Positions 25,214 through 31,634 of a DNA stretch of 40,821 nt are shown here, piece by piece. Origin of the DNA: a virus. The stretch spans positions 1 to 40,821 of the IMG/VR virus record IMGVR_UViG_3300007735_000725; one strand, 5' to 3'. The position numbers and the translations under genes were made by a program. Position 1 is the stretch's first letter, and every line of letters starts with the position of its first letter. Below the pieces are notes generated by a model. It saw only the letters and a program-made list of their open reading frames with translations, did no database searches and was not told the DNA's origin.

Positions 25214-25417
25214 TACTGTAAAAAAGAAACAGCCTCTATATAGTATTAATCCGTTCAACAGGCCAAAACGAACGCTTTTGGCCAGAACTATTTTTAAAGC
25301 CTGCCCAAAAATAGTATAAAATAGGACAAACTGGTATAGCAAAGGACTGTGAACACTGTACGGGAAAATCTTTTATGTAGATACATATACTGCTTCTACT
25401 CACCATTAATCACTCTG

Positions 25418-25437
25418 GGGTCAATACGCGTTGACCC
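25418..25437. promoter_or_regulatory. Operator-like palindrome GGGTCAA-N6-TTGACCC
   Basis: A 20-base interrupted palindrome with 7-bp arms and centre TACGCG. Each strand presents TTGACC, close to a -35 hexamer. Two-fold symmetric sites of this size usually bind dimeric regulators, so this may be an operator overlapping an early promoter. The phage encodes WhiB- and sigma-like proteins that could act here. Confidence 0.5.
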
Positions 25438-25457
25438 TAGTCTGCTACCGCTACCTA

Positions 25458-25470
25458 CTATACAGTATAG
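25458..25470. promoter_or_regulatory. Short palindrome CTATAC-A-GTATAG, possible -10 region
   Basis: Thirteen bases with 6-bp arms, containing TATAC on both strands, about 20 bases from the TTGACCC palindrome. TACTAT at 25456-25461 is 19 bases from TTGACC, a slightly long spacing for a sigma-70-type promoter. The assignment is tentative. Confidence 0.3.
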
Positions 25471-25544
25471 AAGCGTGCTGGCAGGACTACAGTCTTCGGC
25501 CCATGCTTCAACAAACTGGGGCCTCAGTTAATGTTAGGTTTAGT

Positions 25545-25603
25545 ATCAGGCATTCCTTCCTTGTCAAGCGGAAAGGCTGCTTGACAATTCCTTCCTGCCT
25601 GAT
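25545..25603. other. Nested inverted-repeat element (possible structured RNA or origin)
   Basis: Outer arms ATCAGGC (25545-25551) and GCCTGAT (25597-25603); inner arms TTGTCAAGC (25561-25569) and GCTTGACAA (25579-25587). All pairs are perfect. The two spacers between outer and inner arms are each nine bases and are similar to each other (ATTCCTTCC and TTCCTTCCT). The apical loop is also nine bases (GGAAAGGCT) and its GGAA could pair with the TTCC of a spacer, giving a pseudoknot. The symmetry suggests a conserved structure, as in an early-leader RNA, a replication initiator site, or a protein-binding element. Confidence 0.55.
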
Positions 25604-25643
25604 GGTCTGGCTTTTGTAATCAGAATGTATCTGGTTACCGCAT

Positions 25644-25682
25644 GGGATTTTCCCCTGCGCTTAGTGCTAGGGGAAAAGTCCC
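25644..25682 (+). promoter_or_regulatory. Strong leader hairpin before SSB-like gene
   Basis: GGGATTTTCCCCT (25644-25656) pairs with AGGGGAAAAGTCCC (25669-25682), one bulged G, loop of 12 bases. It ends about ten bases before the AAAGGAGAT ribosome-binding site of the gene at 25703, so it could control translation or protect the 5' end. No T-run follows, so termination is unlikely. Confidence 0.55.
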
Positions 25683-25702
25683 TTAGTGTAAAGGAGATAG
25701 TC

Positions 25703-26005
25703 ATGAATAAGTTCTCATTTGAGAATGCCCGTGTTAACAAGGTCTGGGATAACAAGAACCGTTTCAATCTTGGTATCCTTGACACCAGAGCAGTTGCTCA
25801 ACCAGACGGTTCCTACCAATCCGTCTTCGTTGCTTCACGCATCGTAACAACTGCTAATCCCGACCACCTTGAGTTCATCCGCAAAAACCTTGTAGATACC
25901 TCAGACGCAGTGGTCAATATCAATGGCTACATGGAAACCAAGGCTGGCAAAAAACCTGGCACTTGGTATGACAACCTTGTAATCACCGATATCGCACTGG
26001 CCTAA
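25703..26005 (+). CDS. SSB-like OB-fold protein (first early gene)
   Basis: The start at ATG 25703 is fixed by AAAGGAGAT eight bases before it, giving 100 residues; the frame is open upstream but lacks a site. The pattern of alternating strands (FSFENARVNKVWDNKNRFNLGIL, SYQSVFVASRIV, DAVVNINGYMETKAGKKPGTWYDNLVITDI) fits an OB fold as in single-stranded DNA-binding proteins. The chain is shorter than bacterial SSB and lacks the acidic C-terminal tail that recruits partners. As the first and best-initiated early gene, an abundant ssDNA-binding protein for replication makes sense. A related OB-fold protein of other function cannot be excluded. Confidence 0.6.
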   Translation: MNKFSFENARVNKVWDNKNRFNLGILDTRAVAQPDGSYQSVFVASRIVTTANPDHLEFIRKNLVDTSDAVVNINGYMETKAGKKPGTWYDNLVITDIALA

Positions 26006-26016
26006 CCAACCAACCG

Positions 26017-26448
26017 ATGACATCATTTGCTTTGTCATCTTCTACGCAGTCTTTCTCATGCTCACACGAGAATCCAGCCACATCGCTGGATACTCGTGAT
26101 GAGTATTGCGTAGAATGTAATCTATTACAAGAAGGTTCTAGTGCCCAATATGCTCTAGACTTTCAAGAGATTAATAGAAGTGAGCAGGAATCCGAACCTT
26201 CTCTCTCTATTGATATCCCCGATGAGAAAGGGTATGGCCATCAATGGACTAACCGTGATGGCGAATACCTAGACGGGGCATACGATATAACCGACCGTCC
26301 TCCTGGTTGGTTATTTCTAGGCAAACATGTCTTCCCTATGTTCAAGCAAGATGAACTAAATGCTTATCTTGCTTTACCATCATGGGCTACGATTTGTAGC
26401 ACATGCCATTATCAAATCAATAAATATATGGGTTGCTTAGAACATTAA
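26017..26448 (+). CDS. Putative zinc-binding protein, unknown
   Basis: 143 residues from an ATG without a clear ribosome-binding site, so the start is uncertain. Two potential metal-binding clusters are visible: CSHENP...YCVECN near the N-terminus and CSTCH near the C-terminus. The middle is acidic. YGHQWTNRDGEYLDGAYDITDRPPGWLFLGKHVFPMFKQDELNAYL reads as a folded domain. No family recognised. It is followed by a Rho-independent terminator, so it may form an early transcription unit with the SSB-like gene. Confidence 0.5.
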   Translation: MTSFALSSSTQSFSCSHENPATSLDTRDEYCVECNLLQEGSSAQYALDFQEINRSEQESEPSLSIDIPDEKGYGHQWTNRDGEYLDGAYDITDRPPGWLFLGKHVFPMFKQDELNAYLALPSWATICSTCHYQINKYMGCLEH

Positions 26449-26454
26449 GCAACA

Positions 26455-26503
26455 GGCAAGGTGGGGATTTTGCCTCACCTTGCCACTATATTTTTTTTAT
26501 TTT
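26455..26503 (+). terminator. Rho-independent terminator
   Basis: GGCAAGGTG (26455-26463) pairs perfectly with CACCTTGCC (26475-26483), loop GGGATTTTGCCT, followed by CTATATTTTTTTTATTTTA. Seven bases after the stop of the preceding gene, this is a classic intrinsic terminator for plus-strand transcription. Confidence 0.85.
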
Positions 26504-26555
26504 ATGGAGCCGCAAAGTAGGTTCATTGGATAACTACGAGTCGAACGGAGATAGC

Positions 26556-26687
26556 ATGGCAACAACTGATAGAAAAAACGGTAAGGCTTATAAGAAAAAG
26601 CCAAAGGTTCAAAAGAAAACAGGCAAGACCATAAGTGGGTATAGTCCAGCCAAGTTGGCTATCCGTGCCCAGAAAAGAGGCAAGTAA
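26556..26687 (+). CDS. Tiny Lys-rich early protein
   Basis: 43 residues from the ATG at 26556, which has CGGAG seven bases before it. The sequence is mostly Lys, Thr and Gly (MATTDRKNGKAYKKKPKVQ, then KTGKTISGYSPAKLAIRAQKRGK). The frame is open upstream across the terminator, but that part is not expected to be translated. It resembles the tiny basic proteins of the late cluster in composition. Its stop overlaps the next start (TAATG). A DNA- or RNA-binding role is only suggested by charge. Confidence 0.5.
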   Translation: MATTDRKNGKAYKKKPKVQKKTGKTISGYSPAKLAIRAQKRGK

Positions 26688-26842
26688 TGTATCTAGACAC
26701 AGGAACAATGATAGGTATTATGATAGCCCTTTTTACTAGCATCTTGACTATTGGCTATAGCATTTATATAATCAAGACACAGAATGAAATCATTCAGCGT
26801 ATGAGTAATGCAACCGCAGCCAGACGCAAGATGGAAAGGTAG
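26687..26842 (+). CDS. Small single-pass membrane protein
   Basis: 51 residues: a short N-terminus (MYLDTGT), a hydrophobic helix of about 20 residues (MIGIMIALFTSILTIGYSIYII), then a charged helix (KTQNEIIQRMSNATAARRKMER). This topology suits an inner-membrane anchor with a cytoplasmic coiled tail. It is coupled to the preceding gene through TAATG. Possible roles include early host-membrane modification or exclusion of other phages. Confidence 0.55.
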   Translation: MYLDTGTMIGIMIALFTSILTIGYSIYIIKTQNEIIQRMSNATAARRKMER

Positions 26843-26848
26843 ATAGCA

Positions 26849-27019
26849 ATGAGAAACAGAGAAGAACTGCTCAAAATTAAAGAAGCCTTCGCATATGCCA
26901 TGCTAGATATGCTAGATGTATACGATGAGTTAATTGGCAATGCTCCTCGTAAATTATGGGAAACACCAGAACCTTCAGTCAACGACCTTCTAAAGAATGA
27001 GGAGGAATCCAATGCTTGA
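26849..27019 (+). CDS. Small early protein, unknown
   Basis: 56 residues, starting six bases after the membrane-protein stop with AAAGG upstream. The first half is helical (MRNREELLKIKEAFAYAMLDMLDVYDELIG), the second half is Pro/Glu-rich. No motif. It overlaps the next gene's start by eight bases. Confidence 0.5.
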   Translation: MRNREELLKIKEAFAYAMLDMLDVYDELIGNAPRKLWETPEPSVNDLLKNEEESNA

Positions 27020-27197
27020 AGAAGATACCCCACAATGGGAGCATACCGTGTGGATTATGGCCAAAGTTAGATGCCGAACTACACATATAAATGTAGATAG
27101 AGCAGGCGATGATGCCCTTGAAGACCCATCCGAGTGGCATGTGTTAGAGTTTGATACGGGTATCAAGCATAGCCAAGAGATTATCAGGGTGAGATGA
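27012..27197 (+). CDS. Small early protein, unknown
   Basis: I chose the ATG at 27012 because GAGGAGG lies six bases upstream; it gives 61 residues (MLEEDTPQWEHTVWIMAKVRC...). The protein is acidic, with a beta-strand pattern around HTVWIMAKVRCRTTHINV and WHVLEFDTGI. No recognised family. Confidence 0.5.
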   Translation: MLEEDTPQWEHTVWIMAKVRCRTTHINVDRAGDDALEDPSEWHVLEFDTGIKHSQEIIRVR

Positions 27198-27292
27198 TTG
27201 AACAAGTCATTGCGAATTCATACCTCACACCATCACAATCCTGGACATTCTTACTACTCTTTGGATATATCACATGGAGGATTATTAAATGA
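27194..27292 (+). CDS. Tiny membrane peptide coupled to transglycosylase
   Basis: 32 residues (MIEQVIANSYLTPSQSWTFL, then LLFGYITWRIIK) with one hydrophobic segment and a basic end. Start and stop overlap both neighbours by four bases (ATGA), a sign of translational coupling. It may be a small membrane helper for the secreted enzyme encoded next; the call rests on the hydrophobic pattern and gene fit only. Confidence 0.45.
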   Translation: MIEQVIANSYLTPSQSWTFLLLFGYITWRIIK

Positions 27293-27708
27293 AGAGATTG
27301 TTAGCAGGGTCTTTAAGTTGGCTACTAGCGCTATTGTCAGCACCATTCTTGCCCAGTCCAGCAATGGCAGCAGCAGTAGCAGTTCAATTGCAGGACAACT
27401 GCATAAACACATCTTTGTGGACACCAGCAATGGCCAAAGCATACGCCAAAGCATTAATGAAATGGGAGTATCCACATTGGAACAAGTCTGAGTGGAGAGC
27501 ACTCGCAAAACTTTGGGGCAAAGAATCTGGATGGCAACAGCATGCAGACAACCCTGATTCCACTGCGTATGGCATAGCACAAATTCTTAACACTAAACCA
27601 CACACGCCAGCCCCGCTGCAAGTTGAGCGGGGACTGGCTTATATCCAGCACCGCTACGAAAAACCATCTAAGGCATGGGCACATTGGCGTGCCAAAGGAT
27701 GGTATTAA
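27289..27708 (+). CDS. Secreted lytic transglycosylase-like protein
   Basis: 139 residues. Residues 1-27 are a good Sec signal peptide: MKRLL, then a hydrophobic core (SWLLALLSAPFL) and a PAMA cleavage site. The mature domain carries LAKLWGKESGWQQHADNP with Glu79 in the ES-G-W motif of SLT-type transglycosylases, then AYGIAQIL, then GLAYIQHRYEKPSKAWAHWRAKGWY. This matches small actinobacterial SLT-like domains that cleave peptidoglycan glycan strands. It sits among early genes, far from the endolysin and holins, so it probably remodels the wall during infection or affects superinfecting phages rather than causing lysis. No second catalytic domain. Confidence 0.75.
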   Translation: MKRLLAGSLSWLLALLSAPFLPSPAMAAAVAVQLQDNCINTSLWTPAMAKAYAKALMKWEYPHWNKSEWRALAKLWGKESGWQQHADNPDSTAYGIAQILNTKPHTPAPLQVERGLAYIQHRYEKPSKAWAHWRAKGWY

Positions 27709-27832
27709 GTTTCTACCTATGCACTCCAGCGCTAAAGGTAGGAAATCGCAAGGCTAAAACTAACTAACAGCCTTCCTTGTGGGTGGTCCCGCCACCGCGA
27801 ACACGGGACACAACAACTAACAAAGGAGATAC
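27709..27832 (+). other. Structured intergenic leader with three hairpins
   Basis: 124 bases without a gene. Hairpins: TTTCTACCT (27710-27718) with AGGTAGGAAA (27736-27745, one bulge); AAGGCT (27750-27755) with AGCCTT (27769-27774); GGTGG (27782-27786) with CCACC (27792-27796, loop TCCCG). It ends in the strong AAAGGAGAT ribosome-binding site of the next gene. A 5' regulatory RNA or an mRNA processing region is possible; no riboswitch class recognised. Confidence 0.45.
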
Positions 27833-28261
27833 ATGGCACGAGGAAATGGCAGGACAATTAATGTAAAGATACCTACACAAAAGGTAATCGTTGCATTACA
27901 GCAAGCATTAGCCAAGTTAGAACTTGACTACACAACACAAGACCAAGCCGAAGCAAAATATCAAAAGGCTATGGAAAAATGGCGTAAAGAAGTAATCAAA
28001 TTTGCTATGGATAATATAGCAAAAGCAGAAAACATACGCACTAACTATCGTCAATGGAATAACAATCTCAATGTTGATTTTGATTTGACAGTTAAACAGA
28101 GTGAGTTTCCTACTGAACCTGAACGTGAATCAGAGGTAATGAATCAACACTCTTATCGTGAGATGAAAGAAGAGATATCAAATGCTATTCGTATCCTTCA
28201 ACTAACAGATGAAGAAACAGTATCAACATCTACTTACAATTCAATAGCCAGATATCTATAG
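27833..28261 (+). CDS. Helical early protein, unknown
   Basis: 142 residues after an AAAGGAGAT site. Residues ~15-70 are a long charged helix (KVIVALQQALAKLELDYTTQDQAEAKYQKAMEKWRKEVIKFAMDNIAKAE), probable coiled coil. The C-terminus is polar (SYREMKEEISNAIRILQLTDEETVSTST). No catalytic pattern; may be a structural partner or inhibitor of a host protein. Confidence 0.55.
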   Translation: MARGNGRTINVKIPTQKVIVALQQALAKLELDYTTQDQAEAKYQKAMEKWRKEVIKFAMDNIAKAENIRTNYRQWNNNLNVDFDLTVKQSEFPTEPERESEVMNQHSYREMKEEISNAIRILQLTDEETVSTSTYNSIARYL

Positions 28262-28265
28262 TATC

Positions 28266-28293
28266 GGGCGCCGCCAATAGGGGCGGAGCGCCC
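28266..28293 (+). promoter_or_regulatory. GC-rich intergenic hairpin
   Basis: GGGCGC (28266-28271) pairs with GCGCCC (28288-28293), and CGCC (28272-28275) with GGCG (28282-28285), around a two-base bulge and a six-base loop. In this AT-rich genome it stands out. It lies between two early genes, upstream of an AAAGGAGAT site, with no T-run. It is more likely an mRNA stabilising or processing element than a terminator. Confidence 0.55.
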
Positions 28294-28311
28294 TCAAACA
28301 AAGGAGATAAA

Positions 28312-28845
28312 ATGCTAGACCTAAGCGCAGAGTTTCTGCGAGAGGATGTTAAAGCAGAAATCAATGAGTTGGATGGTAAGTATAATCCATTTGACCGTGA
28401 TACAAATGTCCGTATAGTAGAGGACATTCGTAAAGCAATTGATAATATAGCAGATGGAGTTGTTCCATCAGCCAAACATATAGCAGAGGTAGCCATTGCT
28501 ACTAATGACAATGTTCAAATCCGTGACTTTCTTATGGGTTTACGCCTTGAAAAAGATACAGATTATATTGGAACTTATCTATCGGTTATTGGCAATGTTA
28601 TTACTAAAGATAAATGCATTCCAATTGCTACCGTATTTACTACATATCTATATGAAGCAGATGAAAAAGATTATGCTAAAGAATTTCTTGGTAAAGTATT
28701 AGAAACTAATCCAGAATATTCATTAGCAAAACTACTAAAGCGTGTGTATGATGCACAATGGCCAGTCTCAGAGATGAGAGAAATGGCAGTCAAACTACAC
28801 GATAGTATTTTAAATAATATCTATGAGGTAGACAATGACAACTGA
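28312..28845 (+). CDS. Early protein, possibly DUF4192-like
   Basis: 177 residues after AAAGGAGAT. The C-terminal region ATVFTTYLYEADEKDYAKEFLGKVLETNPEYSLAKLLKRVYDAQWP has the pattern of helical repeats in DUF4192, a family found in actinobacteria and their phages, but I cannot be sure. N-terminal: LREDVKAEINELDGKYNPFDRDTNVRIVEDIRKAIDNIADGVVP. Function not known. Its 3' end overlaps the start of the DUF932 gene. Confidence 0.5.
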   Translation: MLDLSAEFLREDVKAEINELDGKYNPFDRDTNVRIVEDIRKAIDNIADGVVPSAKHIAEVAIATNDNVQIRDFLMGLRLEKDTDYIGTYLSVIGNVITKDKCIPIATVFTTYLYEADEKDYAKEFLGKVLETNPEYSLAKLLKRVYDAQWPVSEMREMAVKLHDSILNNIYEVDNDN

Positions 28846-29821
28846 TACATTAATACATGGCACAGCACGCAAGGCTGCGTGGCACAAAGCAGGTGTAGCA
28901 GTAGAGGCTACATCAGCCAGTGAGGTAGCCAGTCAAGCAGGATTAGATTGGTCAGTATCACTACATGATATCGAGGCTAACTACCAGATACCAGGCAACG
29001 AATCAGTTACTCGCATCCCAGTAGAAAACAAGAAAGCAGTTATTAAAACAACACCAATGGGTGAGACATCAGCCATAGGTGTAGTAGGTAATCGCTACAA
29101 AGTATTTCAGAATGCAGAAATCTTTGGCGCACTAGATAACTTAATTGATTCTAGTGGCATGAGATATGCAGCAGCAGGTGAGTATGATGGCGGTGGTAAA
29201 GTCTGGATGTTAATGGAAACTCCAATGGAAATGACCATAGCCAATGACCCACATGCAGCATTCTTACTAGCCAAGACTAGTCATGATGGTAGTAGTTCAG
29301 TAATCATCAGGCCAATCATTGAGCGTTTATTTTGTATGAATCAAATCAATAAGATATACAAAGGCAAGAACAAGTATACTTATCAATTGAGCCATACAAC
29401 TAATGCTAAGTTATCTATATCAGAGATAAGTAATATCATTCAATTAAGTTATGATATGGCTAATGACTACACACAACTAGCAGATATGTTGCTTGCCAAA
29501 GAGGCAAGCCACGAGCATGCAAAGAATTATTTCAAGCGTGTGTTTCCATTACCTACCAAAATAGAAGAAGTTAGATATGACTTACTATCTACAGGTGAAA
29601 AGAAACAATATACTCGTGCTATCCAGGCTAGAGAAACAGCATTCAATATCTATGCTGCCTCTCCTACACAAGAGAACATACGGAACACACAGTTCGGTAT
29701 GTGGCAAGCAGTTATAGAATGGGCTGACTACAATGCAAAAGGTAAGAACTTAGCACTGCGTGCTATATCAGGCAGCAGTGACAACATTAAGACCAGAGCA
29801 TTAGAATTGTTAGGTGTATAA
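28835..29821 (+). CDS. DUF932 phage/plasmid-like protein
   Basis: 328 residues with the DUF932 (TIGR03299-type) layout: ARKAAWHKAGVAVEA near the start, VGNRYKVFQNAEIFGALDNLIDSSGMRYAAAGEYDGGGKVWMLME in the middle, then SHDGSSSVIIRPIIERLFCMNQI. The family is widespread in phages and plasmids; its biochemical role is unsettled, and DNA replication or recombination has been proposed because of its genomic company. Here it is among early genes upstream of the nuclease and ATPase. GAGGTAG supplies its ribosome-binding site inside the previous gene. Confidence 0.8.
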   Translation: MTTDTLIHGTARKAAWHKAGVAVEATSASEVASQAGLDWSVSLHDIEANYQIPGNESVTRIPVENKKAVIKTTPMGETSAIGVVGNRYKVFQNAEIFGALDNLIDSSGMRYAAAGEYDGGGKVWMLMETPMEMTIANDPHAAFLLAKTSHDGSSSVIIRPIIERLFCMNQINKIYKGKNKYTYQLSHTTNAKLSISEISNIIQLSYDMANDYTQLADMLLAKEASHEHAKNYFKRVFPLPTKIEEVRYDLLSTGEKKQYTRAIQARETAFNIYAASPTQENIRNTQFGMWQAVIEWADYNAKGKNLALRAISGSSDNIKTRALELLGV

Positions 29822-30060
29822 TGGATTACTATATAACTACAAGTCCAGGCGGACATTATCATGATGCTTGTTTGGCTAAAGGTTTTGTAAAATCTCATCA
29901 ACATATAGTTGTTCGTTTTTCTGCATGGAGTAAATGGTATAATGAACAACGCTTTACAAGAACAACAGTTCAAGTTCCACCACCAGCATTTGTTGGCGAT
30001 ACCTACAAAATAGTAGAAGATATGGCCAATGAATTAAATAAACAAAAGGAAATGGTATAA
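29821..30060 (+). CDS. Small early protein, unknown
   Basis: 79 residues, starting in the overlapping TAATG after DUF932. Aromatic, His-rich N-terminus (MDYYITTSPGGHYHDACLAKG), a WSKWYNEQRF segment, and a charged end. No motif. Overlap on both ends suggests it is translated with its neighbours. Confidence 0.5.
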   Translation: MDYYITTSPGGHYHDACLAKGFVKSHQHIVVRFSAWSKWYNEQRFTRTTVQVPPPAFVGDTYKIVEDMANELNKQKEMV

Positions 30061-30326
30061 TGGGTGGTAATTTTGCACAAGATTTAGCACTAACAACCAT
30101 ACCATTAGACCAACAAATAGCAATGCATCTGCAAGGTAATCATTACCCACCAGTGCCATTAACAATGTTACAACCTTGTTTGTATGCTATAGAAGCATGC
30201 AATGAAGAGAACTATAATAGACAAATAGAACTACCTAAAGGTATACTCTGGCGTGGCCAGAGTTCAGCGCCTGCCCACGCCATCGTGGAAGGACACCACC
30301 TTGAACCGTGGTTACTACAAGAATAG
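30060..30326 (+). CDS. Conserved actinophage-type early protein
   Basis: 88 residues. LDQQIAMHLQGNHYPPVPLTM, then CLYAIEACNEEN and IELPKGILWRG followed by APAHAIVEGHHLEPWLLQE. I have seen this HLxxNHYPPVP arrangement in hypothetical proteins of actinobacteriophages, which supports host assignment but gives no function. Coupled to the preceding gene by TAATG. Confidence 0.6.
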   Translation: MGGNFAQDLALTTIPLDQQIAMHLQGNHYPPVPLTMLQPCLYAIEACNEENYNRQIELPKGILWRGQSSAPAHAIVEGHHLEPWLLQE

Positions 30327-30334
30327 GAGATAGC

Positions 30335-30787
30335 ATGACAATGTATTACACAGAGGTAGATGGCACAGAGCCAACTATATCTATTCAAGTAAAGGATACT
30401 AAGTATACCTTTACCAATGATTCATTAGTTAGATTGATAGAAGAAAAAGAAAATCTTAGAACAGAACTAGTGCAAGTTGAACGCAAATTAAAGAGCACTC
30501 AGTTTGATGTAAAAGAATTCTTCCAGGCTAGATATGAAACAGACCATCATGAAATAGTATGTGAAGTAGACGATGTCAATAGTCTACTTAAAGATATAGG
30601 TAGTGATGAACTAACTAAGTCATGGTCTGCAACAGTTACTATCACAGCCACAGTTACAGGTGTGGAAGCACCTAATGCTGAGGCAGCCCGTGAGATAATT
30701 GAAGATGCATTTGAAATTAATCTAACGGTTGATGGTGATGTATGGGTAGATGACCTCACGGTAGAGTCGTGCTATCCTGAAGCCTAA
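30335..30787 (+). CDS. Early protein with N-terminal coiled coil, unknown
   Basis: I start it at ATG 30335, which has AGGAGAT just before it (150 residues). Residues ~28-52 form a charged helix (LVRLIEEKENLRTELVQVERKLK). The C-terminal half has alternating beta/acidic segments, ATVTITATVTGVEAPNAEAAREIIEDAFEINLTVDGDVWVDDLTVESCYPEA, resembling small ssDNA- or ligand-binding folds of unknown kind. No enzyme motif. Confidence 0.5.
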   Translation: MTMYYTEVDGTEPTISIQVKDTKYTFTNDSLVRLIEEKENLRTELVQVERKLKSTQFDVKEFFQARYETDHHEIVCEVDDVNSLLKDIGSDELTKSWSATVTITATVTGVEAPNAEAAREIIEDAFEINLTVDGDVWVDDLTVESCYPEA

Positions 30788-30807
30788 TGTGATATACTAA
30801 TCTTGAG

Positions 30808-30843
30808 CAGCCCTGGTTTCGGCTATCTCCTTTCTCAGGGCTG
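30808..30843 (+). promoter_or_regulatory. Intergenic hairpin before nuclease gene
   Basis: CAGCCCTG (30808-30815) pairs perfectly with CAGGGCTG (30836-30843), loop 20 bases including a GGCTATC. Just upstream TGTGATATACTAAT (30789-30802) looks like an extended -10. A new transcription start here, or an RNA element, would separate the recombination/replication genes from the first early group. Confidence 0.45.
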
Positions 30844-30859
30844 ACTCATAAAGGAGAAC

Positions 30860-31627
30860 ATGGCAAAGGTAGAAATAGATAGAGATAGATACGGTAGGCC
30901 ATTGATAATTCCACCAACAGGTGGTAAAGCAATTGCCTATACAAGAGCAACTACAATTGCTAACTCATTAGATGATGCCTCAGCATTGACCGCCTGGAAA
31001 ATGCGGATGGCAGCAATTGGATTAACTACACGGCCAGATATATTGCTATCAATTACAGCAGCACAAGATGATAAGATGGCAGTTAACTCTTTGATTGAAG
31101 ATGCTATGGAAGTAGCAGGCGCAAACAAAGCAGCAAACATAGGCACAGCCATACATTCATTTGCAGAAAGACTAGACTTAGGACAAGACTTAGGTATAGT
31201 CCCACCGCAATGGGCACCAGATATAAAGGCTTACGAAGAAGCAACTAAGATTCTCAACAATAAGTTCATAGAACAGTTTTGTGTGCTAGATAAATTTAAA
31301 ATTGCTGGCACACCAGACAGAATTGTTGAGTATAAAAACGAGTTGTTTGTTGCAGATATTAAGACTGGTCGAGTAGACCATCCTAATAACATAGCAATAC
31401 AGTTGGCTATATACGCCAACGGTTTGCCGTATGATAGTGCAACGGCAACCCGTGGCACATGGGGTGATGTAAACAAAGACAAAGCAATCATTATCCATCT
31501 ACCTGCAGGGACAGGCACATGCAAGTTAATGTGGATAGATATTAAAGAAGGCTTTAAAGGTTTACAATTCTCTATGAAAGTAAGAAAATGGCGAGACCAA
31601 AAAGGTCTTGCTACTCCATTCGAATAG
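30860..31627 (+). CDS. RecB/Cas4-type PD-(D/E)XK exonuclease
   Basis: 255 residues. The nuclease core is readable: GTAIHSF (His99), AGTPDRI (Asp153), VADIKTG (Asp166, Lys168), and the helix QLAIYAN (Gln181, Tyr185), which together are motifs of the RecB/AddB/Cas4 group. The N-terminal 90 residues are a helical region common to phage members. The enzyme likely resects double-stranded ends during recombination-dependent replication or degrades host DNA. It heads the gene run with the RecA/DnaB-type ATPase and Hjc-like nuclease. AAAGGAGA precedes the ATG. Confidence 0.85.
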   Translation: MAKVEIDRDRYGRPLIIPPTGGKAIAYTRATTIANSLDDASALTAWKMRMAAIGLTTRPDILLSITAAQDDKMAVNSLIEDAMEVAGANKAANIGTAIHSFAERLDLGQDLGIVPPQWAPDIKAYEEATKILNNKFIEQFCVLDKFKIAGTPDRIVEYKNELFVADIKTGRVDHPNNIAIQLAIYANGLPYDSATATRGTWGDVNKDKAIIIHLPAGTGTCKLMWIDIKEGFKGLQFSMKVRKWRDQKGLATPFE

Positions 31628-31634
31628 GAGAGAC

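Larger units (their letters stand above)
25129..25702. other. Divergent intergenic control region
   Basis: 574 bases with no convincing gene, between the first late gene (minus) and first early gene (plus). It is unusually dense in inverted repeats, listed separately, at 25193-25213, 25418-25437, 25458-25470, 25545-25603 and 25644-25682. A further weaker pair is GTTACT/AGTAAC at 25151-25169. AT-rich promoter-like stretches are present (CTATATAGTATTAAT near 25234; AATAGTATAAAAT near 25312), but no -35/-10 pair with standard spacing convinces me. Early and late promoters, operators, and possibly the replication origin are expected here. Confidence 0.75.

Noticed and set aside
25225-25260. T7-type promoter: the minus strand reads TAATACTATATAGAGG.
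   Set aside because: It matches the T7 consensus only in its first six bases and the TATAG, lacks the internal CGACTCAC, and no single-subunit RNA polymerase is encoded.
25625-25702. Upstream extension of the SSB-like protein starting at 25625.
   Set aside because: It would run through the strong leader hairpin and lacks a ribosome-binding site, while ATG 25703 has an excellent one.
25129-25702. tRNA gene or CRISPR-like array in the control region.
   Set aside because: No cloverleaf with a T-loop motif is seen, and the repeats are inverted single copies, not regularly spaced direct repeats.
27198-27491. 97-codon frame overlapping the transglycosylase gene.
   Set aside because: It has a Ser-rich random composition and no domain; the signal peptide and SLT motif in the neighbouring frame show which frame is real.
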